Positions 44,127-52,220 of a stretch of 64,000 nucleotides of DNA are shown here, one piece after another (position 1 is the stretch's first letter; every line of letters starts with the position of its first letter). Position numbers and translations under genes: made by a program. Source of the DNA: Cardiobacterium sp. Marseille-Q4385 (GTDB lineage: Bacteria; Pseudomonadota; Gammaproteobacteria; Cardiobacteriales; Cardiobacteriaceae); the NCBI RefSeq assembly GCF_916618745.1, contig NZ_OU745373.1, positions 1,502,501 to 1,566,500 on the forward strand, written 5' to 3'. A model generated the notes under the pieces. That model saw only the letters and a program-made list of their open reading frames with translations, was not told where the DNA came from and made no database searches.

Positions 44127-44585
44127 TTACGGGTTGGTGGAGGGAGCAGGGCGAGGCAGCCAGGCGGTGTGCGGATTGGCGATGGCACAACCGGCAGCCA
44201 GGATTTTGTAGCCGCGCCAGAAACGGGCGATCCACAGGAGGTAGAGGCTGAGGATATAGGCGATGAGGGTGAGGGTGCTGGGGCGTGGCGGGGCGAAGAC
44301 TTGTCCGGCGGGGCAGGCGATGGGGTCGAAGTAACGCAGGACGTGGTAGCCCGCGATGCCGAGAGCGATAGTCGCCAGCATCCATAGGCTGCTCGCCGCC
44401 TGGTAGCGGTAGTGGCTGGCGAGGACAGGGCTGGCGGTAACCTTGCCCGCGCGCCAGGCGAGCAGGCTGCCCACGGGGATGGTCAGCCAGCCGATGAGCG
44501 CGCCGATGAGGAAGAGGCTGTAATTATCGTGCGCGCGGCGTTGGTCCGGATCGCGGTAGTAGTCTTCTTCGGTGTAAGGAGTCAT
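44127..44585 (-). CDS. Hypothetical membrane protein, DUF4870-like
   Basis: The 152-residue protein begins with an acidic/charged cytoplasmic stretch (MTPYTEEDYYRDPDQRR), then has four hydrophobic segments, including YSLFLIGALIGWLTIPVGSLLAW and AYILSLYLLWIARFWRGYKI. The layout resembles small DUF4870/Tic20-like proteins, but this is a weak call. It sits between yhhQ and the SMR gene. Confidence 0.65.
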   Translation of the reverse strand: MTPYTEEDYYRDPDQRRAHDNYSLFLIGALIGWLTIPVGSLLAWRAGKVTASPVLASHYRYQAASSLWMLATIALGIAGYHVLRYFDPIACPAGQVFAPPRPSTLTLIAYILSLYLLWIARFWRGYKILAAGCAIANPHTAWLPRPAPSTNP

Positions 44586-44607
44586 GGCGATGTCTTACCT
44601 GTTCCGC

Positions 44608-45294
44608 TTATTCGCCCTGTGCGCAGGCGATGGGTGTGTGCTGGTGCAGGGTGGTGAGGCGGGCGGTGAGGTAGCGCAGCAGGATGCCGTAGGCGGGCAG
44701 GAAGAAAAGGCCACAGATGGCGATTTTCCAGCCGTAGTCCACCAGGGCGATTTCCTGCCAGTGCGCCGCCATGTAGGGATCGGTGCTGCGGTAGAAGGCG
44801 ATGCCGAAGAAGGCGATGGTGTCGATGGCATTGCCGACGATGGCCGAGGCGGTCGGCGCGATCCACCACAGGCGCATTTGCCGCAGGCGGTTGAAGACGG
44901 TGATGTCCAGCAGTTGGCCGATGAGGTAGGCGGAGAGGCTGGCGATGACGATGCGGCCAACGAAGCTGTTGTAAGCGGCGAGCGCTGCGAGGCCGGTGTA
45001 GGCGCCGTCGTGGAAGAGGACGGAGACGAGGTAGGAAAGCGCGAGCGCCGGCATGGTCGCGCAGAAGATGATGCGCCGTGCGAGGGGGGCACCGAAGATG
45101 CGCACGGTGAGGTCGGTAGTGAGGAAGATGAAGGGGTAGGTGAAGGCGCCCCAGGTGGTTTTCAGGCCGAAGATTTCAAAGGGCAGTTGCACGAGGTAGT
45201 TGCTGGCGACGATGACGACGTTGTGCCAGAAGGCAAGCCAGATAAGGGCGTGATGGCGCTGGGCGGCAGTGAAGGTGTAGGTGGTGTTGTGCAT
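44608..45294 (-). CDS. yhhQ: Queuosine precursor transporter (preQ0/preQ1 importer, YhhQ family)
   Basis: It imports 7-deazaguanine precursors of queuosine. The 228-residue integral protein has the VUT/DUF165 pattern: ALIWLAFWHNVVIVASNYLVQLP, FTYPFIFLTTDLTVRIFG, SLSAYLIGQLLDITVFNRLR and SAIVGNAIDTIAFFGIAF. The start at 45294 is chosen because the family starts there. A nine-base G run (45308-45316 on the plus strand) lies just upstream in its leader. It follows queF on the same strand, consistent with one preQ1-controlled unit. Confidence 0.92.
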   Translation of the reverse strand: MHNTTYTFTAAQRHHALIWLAFWHNVVIVASNYLVQLPFEIFGLKTTWGAFTYPFIFLTTDLTVRIFGAPLARRIIFCATMPALALSYLVSVLFHDGAYTGLAALAAYNSFVGRIVIASLSAYLIGQLLDITVFNRLRQMRLWWIAPTASAIVGNAIDTIAFFGIAFYRSTDPYMAAHWQEIALVDYGWKIAICGLFFLPAYGILLRYLTARLTTLHQHTPIACAQGE

Positions 45295-45410
45295 ATGGGG
45301 TTCCGGTGGGGGGGGGTGAGAATGGGGGTGGCTTTTGGGGCGCAAGGTCCCGCTGACGCGGGATACCCTCACCCCAACCTCTCTCCCGCAAGCGGGCGAG
45401 GGGCTTTCGG

Positions 45411-45866
45411 TTATGCCGTCAGCGGGCGGTTCAGAAGGCGGGCAGCGGCGTGTTCGGCGTAGCGGGTGCCGGGCTGGCCGTAGTTGGCGTAGGGGTGGAT
45501 GGCGATGCCGCCGCGCGGGGTATAGGCGCCATAGACTTCGATGTATTTCGGCTGCATCAGGCGGATGAGGTCTTTCATGATGATGTTGACGCAGTCTTCG
45601 TGGAAATCGCCGTGGTTGCGGAAGCTGAAGAGGTAGAGTTTCAGCGATTTGCTTTCGACCAGCAGGGTATCGGGGATGTAGGCGATGTGGATGGCGGCGA
45701 AGTCGGGCTGGCCGGTGATGGGGCAGAGGCTGGTGAATTCCGGGCAGTGCAGGGTGACGAGGTAGTCGTTGCCGGGGTGTTTGTTGGGGAAGGCTTCGAG
45801 AATTTCCGGAGCGTAGTCGGACGGGATGGCGGCGTTTTTGTCGCCAAGTAGGGTAAGGGTTGTCAT
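45411..45866 (-). CDS. queF: NADPH-dependent 7-cyano-7-deazaguanine reductase
   Basis: It reduces preQ0 to preQ1 in queuosine tRNA modification. The 151-residue protein is the short, single-domain (type I) QueF. It has the catalytic Cys in EFTSLCPITGQPDFA (with Asp a few residues later), ESKSLKLYLFSFRNHGDFHEDCVN and GGIAIHPYANYG. A preQ1-I riboswitch precedes it, overlapping its ribosome site. dapD lies upstream with a hairpin between. A GC-rich palindrome (CCCGC AAGC GGG near 45385) lies between its stop and yhhQ. Confidence 0.96.
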   Translation of the reverse strand: MTTLTLLGDKNAAIPSDYAPEILEAFPNKHPGNDYLVTLHCPEFTSLCPITGQPDFAAIHIAYIPDTLLVESKSLKLYLFSFRNHGDFHEDCVNIIMKDLIRLMQPKYIEVYGAYTPRGGIAIHPYANYGQPGTRYAEHAAARLLNRPLTA

Positions 45867-45872
45867 GAGTTT

Positions 45873-45908
45873 CCTAGTTTTTTTATGTGGGATGGGTTGC
45901 GAACCACA
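45873..45908 (-). promoter_or_regulatory. PreQ1-I riboswitch before queF
   Basis: On the minus strand stem TGTGG / CCACA encloses the loop TTCGCAACCCAT-C and is followed by the A-rich tail TAAAAAAACTAGG, the classical preQ1 class-I pattern (compare GG-UCGC-AACC loop and AAAACAAGG tail of the Thermoanaerobacter form). The tail contains the ribosome site (CTAGGA) 7 bases before the queF ATG, so ligand binding should block translation. Confidence 0.82.
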
Positions 45909-45926
45909 GGGGCGCTTTCGCGCCCC
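45909..45926 (-). terminator. GC-rich hairpin after dapD
   Basis: GGGGCGC GAAA GCGCCCC forms a seven-base-pair stem with a GAAA tetraloop between dapD and the riboswitch. There is no T run, so it may protect or insulate rather than terminate. Confidence 0.45.
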
Positions 45927-45935
45927 GCTTGGGAT

Positions 45936-46754
45936 TTATGGACGCAGGAGGTCGTTGATACCGGTCTTGCTGCGCGTTTTTTCATCAACTTGTTTGATGA
46001 TGACGGCGCAGGCGAGGCTGTGGCTGCCGTCAGCGGCGGGCAGGCTGCCGGGGACGACCACGGAACCGGCCGGGACGCGACCATAGCTGATTTCACCGGT
46101 CATGCGGTTGTAGATTTTGGTGGACTGGCCGATGAAGACGCCCATCGAGATGACCGAGCCTTTTTCGACAACGACACCTTCGACGATTTCGGAACGTGCG
46201 CCGATGAAGCAGTTGTCTTCAATGATGGTCGGTGCGGCTTGCAGCGGTTCAAGGACGCCACCGATACCGACGCCGCCGGAGAGGTGCACGTTTTTGCCGA
46301 TTTGCGCGCAGGAACCGACGGTGACCCAGGTATCGACCATCGTGCCTTCATCCACGTAGGCACCGATGTTGACGTAAGACGGCATGAGAACGACGCCTTT
46401 GCCGAGGTAGCTGCCGCGCCGGGCAACGGCGGGCGGAACGACGCGCACGCCTTCGGCTCGGAAACGGGCAGCGTCGTGGTGCGCAAAGCGGCTTTCCACT
46501 TTGTCGAAGTAGCGGGTGTAGCCGTGCTCAACGGGGAGGTTGTCATAGACGCGGAAGGAAAGCAGCACGGCTTTTTTCAGCCATTCGTTCACCTGCCAGC
46601 CACCCGCTGGCAGCGGCTCGGCGACGCGCAGTTCACCACGTTGCAGGGCGTCCAGCACTTCGTTGATGGCGGCAAGCAGGGCGGGTTCGGTATTGGCCGG
46701 GGTGATGTCGGCGCGGCGCTCGAAAGCAGCCTCAATGGTGTGTTGCAGGGTCAT
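45936..46754 (-). CDS. dapD: 2,3,4,5-tetrahydropyridine-2,6-dicarboxylate N-succinyltransferase
   Basis: This is a step of the succinylase route to diaminopimelate and lysine. The 272-residue length is exact for the family. It has the left-handed beta-helix repeats in the middle (SYVNIGAYVDEGTMVDTWVT, GSCAQIGKNVHLSGGVGIGG, FIGARSEIVEGVVVEKGSVI) and N-terminal ERRADITPAN. The start ATG at 46754 is followed by the family sequence. It is divergent from nhaA. Confidence 0.97.
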   Translation of the reverse strand: MTLQHTIEAAFERRADITPANTEPALLAAINEVLDALQRGELRVAEPLPAGGWQVNEWLKKAVLLSFRVYDNLPVEHGYTRYFDKVESRFAHHDAARFRAEGVRVVPPAVARRGSYLGKGVVLMPSYVNIGAYVDEGTMVDTWVTVGSCAQIGKNVHLSGGVGIGGVLEPLQAAPTIIEDNCFIGARSEIVEGVVVEKGSVISMGVFIGQSTKIYNRMTGEISYGRVPAGSVVVPGSLPAADGSHSLACAVIIKQVDEKTRSKTGINDLLRP

Positions 46755-46894
46755 ACGGTTCCTTGTTCATGCGGTGGAAAAAGCGGGCATTATAGTCACA
46801 TCGCCCGTCCTTGCGGGCGTTCGGGTATGCAGTTCTGCATATACGGCGGGCGGCGCTTTCGTTTATGATGCTGCACCGTTTTGTTGAGGTGCCT

Positions 46895-48271
46895 ATGTAC
46901 AATTTATTTCAGCGTTCCGCCCATTCCAGTGAGGATGCCAATTCCTGGGAGCGTCTCTTCGGCAAGTTGATGACGCCGGTTGAGGCGTTCACCCGCAACA
47001 CTTCCGCCAGCGGGATTTTGCTGATTGTCTGCACGCTCGCAGCATTGCTTATCGCCAATTCGCCTTGGGGCGAAGCTTATCAGCATTTGCTGCATACGCC
47101 GCTGGCCGTGAGTTTCGCTGGGCATACGCTGGAAATGCCATTGCACCATTGGGTGAATGACGGCCTGATGACGTTATTTTTCTTCCTGGTCGGCCTGGAA
47201 ATTAAACACGAGATAATGGTCGGTGAGCTGTCTTCGCCCAGTCAGGCCGCACTGCCGATTATCGCTGCCTTCGGGGGGATGGTCGCCCCTGCGCTGGTGT
47301 ATAGCGCTATTAATTGGGGCGGCTCGGGAATGCATGGTTGGGGCATTCCGATGGCCACCGACATCGCCTTTGCCATTGCAGTGCTGATTTTGCTCGGCAA
47401 GCGGGCGCCGCCCGGGTTGGTGACGATTCTGGTCGCGCTTGCCATTGTCGATGACCTTGGCGCGGTGGTGGTGATAGCACTCTTTTATACGGCCGAGATT
47501 CATGTTGCGCCGCTGCTTGCCGCTTTCGCCTGTTTTGTCCTGCAACTGGCAATGAACCGTTTCGGTATTCGTAAATTGTGGCCGTTCTTGCTGGTGGCGA
47601 TAGTGATGTGGGTGCTGATGCTGTATTCCGGCGTGCATGCGACGATTGCCGGGGTGCTGGGCGCGCTCGCGACGCCGGTACGCCGTCTTTATAACCCGGA
47701 AGAGTTCAGCCGCGAGGCGCGCAAGTTACTGGATAAGTTTGATATTTATCGCCTGCGCGAGCACGATTTTCTCGAATCAGAAAAACTGGTCGGTGTGCTG
47801 CATACGCTGCACAATGGCATCAATCAGGCGCAGGCCCCGCTGCAACGTTTCGAGCACGCGCTGCATGATCCGGTGTATTTCGTGATTATTCCGCTGTTCG
47901 CCTTTTTTAATGCCGGAGTGACGGTTAATGCATCCTCCCTCGCCAATCTGGTTTCGCATCCGGTCTCGCTGGGCGTTGTAGCGGGGCTGGTGATCGGCAA
48001 GTTCATCGGCGTATTTTCTGCTGTGTGGCTGAGCGTGCGTCTTGGCATTGGCCGCCTGCCGCAGGGAGTGAATTTCCGCCATATTTGCGGCATGGGTCTT
48101 CTGGCAGGCATTGGCTTCACCATGTCCATTTTCATTTCCGAACTGGCGTTCAAGGGCGAGGATTTGCTGCTGAATAATGCTAAAATTGCCATTCTTGTAG
48201 CATCTATCATCGCAAGCTTGGCGGGTTACGCCTGGCTTCGCCTGTGCAGTAACGGAGACAATCATTCATGA
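46895..48271 (+). CDS. nhaA: Na+/H+ antiporter NhaA
   Basis: It exchanges cytoplasmic Na+ for H+ under alkaline or saline stress. The 458-residue protein has the paired ion-binding Asp in LAIVDDLGAVVVIALFY, MATDIAFAIAVL before it, and the NhaA late motif GIGFTMSIFISELAF. It is longer than E. coli NhaA (388) because of an N-terminal extension and a longer central loop. The ATG at 46895 has GAGGT upstream; TATAGT at about 46791 is a -10 candidate. It overlaps glmM by 4 bases. Confidence 0.95.
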   Translation: MYNLFQRSAHSSEDANSWERLFGKLMTPVEAFTRNTSASGILLIVCTLAALLIANSPWGEAYQHLLHTPLAVSFAGHTLEMPLHHWVNDGLMTLFFFLVGLEIKHEIMVGELSSPSQAALPIIAAFGGMVAPALVYSAINWGGSGMHGWGIPMATDIAFAIAVLILLGKRAPPGLVTILVALAIVDDLGAVVVIALFYTAEIHVAPLLAAFACFVLQLAMNRFGIRKLWPFLLVAIVMWVLMLYSGVHATIAGVLGALATPVRRLYNPEEFSREARKLLDKFDIYRLREHDFLESEKLVGVLHTLHNGINQAQAPLQRFEHALHDPVYFVIIPLFAFFNAGVTVNASSLANLVSHPVSLGVVAGLVIGKFIGVFSAVWLSVRLGIGRLPQGVNFRHICGMGLLAGIGFTMSIFISELAFKGEDLLLNNAKIAILVASIIASLAGYAWLRLCSNGDNHS

Positions 48272-49614
48272 GCGGGACAAGGCGGAAATATTTCGGCACG
48301 GATGGCGTGCGCGGTAAGGTCGGGGTGCCCCCGATGACGCCGGATTTCGTCATGCATCTCGGCTGGGCTATCGGCAAGATGCTGAGCGATAACGGGTTCG
48401 CTGGCGACAAGGTCATTATCGGCAAGGACACCCGCATTTCCTGCTATATGCTGGAAAACGCTATCGCCGCCGGGCTTTCGGCAGCAGGTATGGATGCACA
48501 TCTGCTCGGCGTGATGCCGACCCCAGGCATCGCTTATTTCACCCGCACTTTTCACGCCGCCGCCGGTATCGTTGTCAGCGCCTCGCATAACGTGTACAGC
48601 GACAACGGCGTCAAGGTCTTCGCGCGTGGCGGTATCAAATTGCCCGATGAAGCCGAACAGGAAATCGAGCGCTATCTGGAAAAGCCGATGAAGGTGGTGG
48701 AATCGGCGCAGCTCGGCAAGCTGTACCGTATTCCCGAAGCGCGTGGACGCTACATCGAATTCTGCAAGAACGCAGTCGCACTTGGGCTGCCGTTTGAAAA
48801 ACTGAAAATTGTGGTGGACTGCGCCAACGGTGCAACCTATCCCATCGCCCCGGAAGTATTCCGCGAGCTGGGCGCACAAGTCATTGTCATGAATGCCGAG
48901 CCGAACGGTTGCAACATCAATGCAGGCGCAGGTTCTACCGCGCCAGAATCCTTGCAGCGACGGGTGCGTGACGAACAGGCCGATGCCGGTATCGCTTTTG
49001 ACGGTGATGGTGATCGCGTGGTGATGGTCGATCGTAACGGTCGGCTGCGCGATGGCGATGCCATTCTCTACATCATTGCCAAGTATCGCGCCTTCAAAGG
49101 CGAGCAGCTCAACAATATCGTCGGCACAAAAATGACCAACCTTGGGCTGGAACGGGCGCTGAACCGTATGGGAATCGTCTTGCACCGTACCGATGTTGGC
49201 GATCGCTACGTGCTGGAATGTATGCAGGAAATTCGGGCGCGCGTCGGCGGGGAAAATTCCGGACATATTATTTGTCTCGATCGCAATTCGACTGGTGACG
49301 GCATTATTGCCGCCCTGCAAGTCCTGGCCGCGATGCTGGAAATGGAAGAGCCGCTGCACGAGTTGGTGAAAGACCTGCACATGGCGACACAGGTGATGAA
49401 AAACGTCGAGGTTGCCGATAAAACTATTGTGAACAGTCCTGCCGTGCAGCAAGCCCTGCAACAGGCAACAGAAAAACTGGGAGATGCCGGGCGCATTCTG
49501 CTTCGTCCGTCCGGTACAGAACCAAAAATCCGCGTCATGGCGGAAGGTAGCGACGAAGCACGACTGCACGCCATCGTTGAAGAACTGGCAGCAGTCATAT
49601 CTCGGGAGGATTAA
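48268..49614 (+). CDS. glmM: Phosphoglucosamine mutase
   Basis: It converts glucosamine-6-phosphate to glucosamine-1-phosphate for UDP-GlcNAc. The 448-residue protein starts RRKYFGTDGVRGKVG and has the catalytic Ser in GIVVSASHN, the metal loop DGDGDRVVMVD, the sugar-binding GGENSGH and the phosphate-binding RPSGTEPKIRVM. Length fits the family. tpiA follows 2 bases after its stop. Confidence 0.97.
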   Translation: MSGTRRKYFGTDGVRGKVGVPPMTPDFVMHLGWAIGKMLSDNGFAGDKVIIGKDTRISCYMLENAIAAGLSAAGMDAHLLGVMPTPGIAYFTRTFHAAAGIVVSASHNVYSDNGVKVFARGGIKLPDEAEQEIERYLEKPMKVVESAQLGKLYRIPEARGRYIEFCKNAVALGLPFEKLKIVVDCANGATYPIAPEVFRELGAQVIVMNAEPNGCNINAGAGSTAPESLQRRVRDEQADAGIAFDGDGDRVVMVDRNGRLRDGDAILYIIAKYRAFKGEQLNNIVGTKMTNLGLERALNRMGIVLHRTDVGDRYVLECMQEIRARVGGENSGHIICLDRNSTGDGIIAALQVLAAMLEMEEPLHELVKDLHMATQVMKNVEVADKTIVNSPAVQQALQQATEKLGDAGRILLRPSGTEPKIRVMAEGSDEARLHAIVEELAAVISRED

Positions 49615-49616
49615 TC

Positions 49617-50342
49617 ATGCGAAAACCTATCGCAGCAGCAAACTGGAAAATGAACGGCGATTTTGCCTTGGTCGAAGCCTTTGCCAAACATGCCTGGCCG
49701 CAAGGTAACGTTGAAAAAATCTTTGGTCTGCCCGCTATCTATCTCGCCAAAGCTCACGAGATGGGATTGGCGGAATTGGCCGGTGAAGACGTCAGCGCTC
49801 ACGCATCTGGTGCACATACTGGCGAAATTTCAGCGACTATGCTGAAAGAAGCGGGTGCGAGTTACGCCATTATCGGCCACTCAGAACGTCGCACCGATCA
49901 CGGCGAAACAGAAACACTGCTGATTGAAAAATGGAAACAGCTTAAAGCCCAAGGACTGAAAGTTATTTATTGCATCGGCGAGTCCCTGCAAGAATACGAA
50001 GCTGGGCAATGCGATAGCGCCCTTTTGCGCCAACTCAATCCGGTACTGGATGCAGGACTGGTGGACGCCGATACCGTTATCGCTTATGAACCCGTTTGGG
50101 CGATTGGTACCGGTAAAGCAGCGACCGCCGATTATGCGCAACAAGTCCACGCCAAAATCCGTGCCTTGTTGAGCGAACGTGCGGCAGCCGTTGCCGACAA
50201 AGTTCGTATCCTCTACGGCGGCTCCGTCAAACCTGACAACGCTGCTGAACTGTTTGCTGGTGTAGACATAGACGGTTTCCTTGTTGGCGGAGCATCCCTG
50301 CAAGCGGATGTCTTCGATAAAATCGTAGGAGCCATGGTATGA
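49617..50342 (+). CDS. tpiA: Triosephosphate isomerase
   Basis: It interconverts dihydroxyacetone phosphate and glyceraldehyde-3-phosphate. The 241-residue TIM barrel has the substrate Lys in AANWKMNG, the catalytic His in YAIIGHSERR, the catalytic Glu in IAYEPVWAIGTGK and the phosphate loop LYGGSVKPDN. It overlaps secG by 4 bases; the glmM-tpiA-secG order is common in gammaproteobacteria. Confidence 0.97.
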   Translation: MRKPIAAANWKMNGDFALVEAFAKHAWPQGNVEKIFGLPAIYLAKAHEMGLAELAGEDVSAHASGAHTGEISATMLKEAGASYAIIGHSERRTDHGETETLLIEKWKQLKAQGLKVIYCIGESLQEYEAGQCDSALLRQLNPVLDAGLVDADTVIAYEPVWAIGTGKAATADYAQQVHAKIRALLSERAAAVADKVRILYGGSVKPDNAAELFAGVDIDGFLVGGASLQADVFDKIVGAMV

Positions 50343-50719
50343 CCTTGCAGCTGGTACAGATCATTTTCCTGCTGGCATGTTTGGCTCTTTGTGCGCTCAT
50401 CCTGCTGCAACAATCCAAAAGTGGCGGAGGTATGGGCGCACTGGGTGGCAGTGGCGCATCCAGTACCGTATTTGGTGCACGCGGCGCCGGCACCTTCCTT
50501 TATAAAACCACGCGATTTCTTGCCGTCGTATTTTTCGTGGGTGCATTGCTTTTGGGTTACCTGCAAAACCGCGAAGTACACCGTGATAACAGCATCCTGA
50601 ACCAGAAAACCGTGGCCCAGGAAGCAGAAAAGAGTGAAGCAGCGCTTGACATTCCAGCCGCTGGTGTGGATAATCCGCCGCCTGCTTCGAATACCGACGT
50701 TCCGACACCTGCCAAGTAA
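50339..50719 (+). CDS. secG: Preprotein translocase subunit SecG
   Basis: This is an accessory subunit of the SecYEG channel. The 126-residue protein has two transmembrane helices around the conserved QQSKSGGGMGALGGSGASST loop. The C-terminal tail is acidic and Pro-rich. It overlaps tpiA by 4 bases and is followed 30 bases later by tRNA-Leu(GAG), as in E. coli. Confidence 0.96.
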   Translation: MTLQLVQIIFLLACLALCALILLQQSKSGGGMGALGGSGASSTVFGARGAGTFLYKTTRFLAVVFFVGALLLGYLQNREVHRDNSILNQKTVAQEAEKSEAALDIPAAGVDNPPPASNTDVPTPAK

Positions 50720-50749
50720 TCACAAGGCGAAAAAGGAACGATAAAAACC

Positions 50750-50834
50750 GCCGACGTGGTGAAATTGGTAGACACGCTATCTTGAGGGGGTAGTGGCGAA
50801 AGCCTTGCGAGTTCGAGTCTCGCCGTCGGCACCA
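50750..50834 (+). tRNA. tRNA-Leu (anticodon GAG)
   Basis: An 85-base class II tRNA. The acceptor GCCGACG pairs with CGTCGGC followed by ACCA encoded in the DNA. The anticodon loop TTGAGGG sits between CTATC and GGTAG, giving anticodon GAG. A variable arm follows (TGGCGAAAGCCT) and the T-loop is GTTCGAGTC. Location after secG is the same as that of E. coli leuU. Confidence 0.95.
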
Positions 50835-50874
50835 ATAAAAATAAAGACGTAGTCTGAGGTAAGGTATTGTTAGC

Positions 50875-52218
50875 ATGATATCCATTAAGAAAGGTTTAGA
50901 CCTTCCCATCCCCGGTGCCATCAGTAGCACCAATATTCACGACATCGTCCCCACACATAACGTAGCTATTATTGGTGAAGACTATCAAGGTCTGAAACCG
51001 ACAATGCTGGTCGCCGAAGGCGATAAAGTTGTTTTGGGACAGCCCCTTTTCGAAGATAAGAAAAACCCGGGAGTGCTGATTTGCGCGCCTGTTTCCGGTA
51101 CAGTCGAAAAAATTGCGCGTGGTGAAAAACGTCGTTTGTTGTCCGTCGTTATCCGCCCCGAAGAGGGTGAGGCCGTGGTCTTTGAAGCCTTTGGTGACGA
51201 TGCAGCCAAAAAACTCTCCCGTGAAGAAATCGTCAAGCACTTGGTTGCTTGCGGCTTATGGGCATCCTTCCGTACTCGACCATTCAGCAAAATTCCGGCA
51301 ATTGATAGTGTGCCGCATTCCATTTTTGTAAACGCGATGGATAGTAATCCGTTGGCGATTGATCCCGCGCTTGCCATGCAGGGGCGTGATGCCGATTTGC
51401 TGACAGGTCTCGCTATCATGCAAGCCCTTTCCGGCGGACAAGTGCACCTTTGTCGTCGTCGCGAAACCTCTGTGCCAACGCACTATCTCAACCGTTTGGA
51501 AATTCATGATTTTGCCGGCCCGCATCCCGCCGGGCTGGTTGGCACCCATATTCACTTTATTGATCCGGTTGGTGCTGGCAAAACCGTGTGGCATCTTGGT
51601 GTACAAGACCTGCTTGCCATTGGTAAATTCTTCCGTAGTGGCATTCTTGATATGCAACGATTAGTCGCGGTTGGTGGTCCAGGAGTGAAGAAACCGTATA
51701 TTGCCCGTGCCATACGTGGCACTGCCATGATGGACTTGCTTGCAGATAACTTGCATGACGGCGAACAGCGTGTCATATCTGGATCGGCTCTGTCTGGACG
51801 TCAAGTCCATGACGATACTGCCTACCTGGGCGCTTATGATCAGCAAGTTACCGTTTTACCAGAAGGGCGCGAATCCTATTTCCTTGGCTTCTTGAGACCT
51901 GGTTTCGGCTGGTTCTCACGCACTAACGCCTACATCGGGAAATTCCTGAACAGTCCGATGCAGTTCAATACTTCCTTGCGCGGTTCTCCTCGTCCTATCG
52001 TACCTATAGGTGTATACGAAGAAGTTATGCCGCTTGATATCTTGCCGACCCTGCTTGTGAAAGCACTGATTGTGAAAGATACCGATACGGCAATCAATTT
52101 GGGTGCACTTGAACTGGACGAAGAAGATTTAGCTCTCATGTCTTTCGTCTGCCCCGGCAAACACGATTTCGGCGCGATTCTGCGTGAGAATCTCACCCTG
52201 ATAGAGCAGGAAGGCTGA
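50875..52218 (+). CDS. nqrA: Na+-translocating NADH:quinone reductase subunit A
   Basis: This is the peripheral subunit A of the Na+-pumping NADH:ubiquinone oxidoreductase. The 447-residue protein opens with MISIKKGLDLPIPG and has the family FVCPGKHDFG near the C-terminus. First gene of the nqrABCDEF-apbE-nqrM operon. The tRNA-Leu gene ends 40 bases upstream; no separate strong promoter is obvious in the gap, so readthrough is possible. Confidence 0.96.
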   Translation: MISIKKGLDLPIPGAISSTNIHDIVPTHNVAIIGEDYQGLKPTMLVAEGDKVVLGQPLFEDKKNPGVLICAPVSGTVEKIARGEKRRLLSVVIRPEEGEAVVFEAFGDDAAKKLSREEIVKHLVACGLWASFRTRPFSKIPAIDSVPHSIFVNAMDSNPLAIDPALAMQGRDADLLTGLAIMQALSGGQVHLCRRRETSVPTHYLNRLEIHDFAGPHPAGLVGTHIHFIDPVGAGKTVWHLGVQDLLAIGKFFRSGILDMQRLVAVGGPGVKKPYIARAIRGTAMMDLLADNLHDGEQRVISGSALSGRQVHDDTAYLGAYDQQVTVLPEGRESYFLGFLRPGFGWFSRTNAYIGKFLNSPMQFNTSLRGSPRPIVPIGVYEEVMPLDILPTLLVKALIVKDTDTAINLGALELDEEDLALMSFVCPGKHDFGAILRENLTLIEQEG

Positions 52219-52220
52219 TT

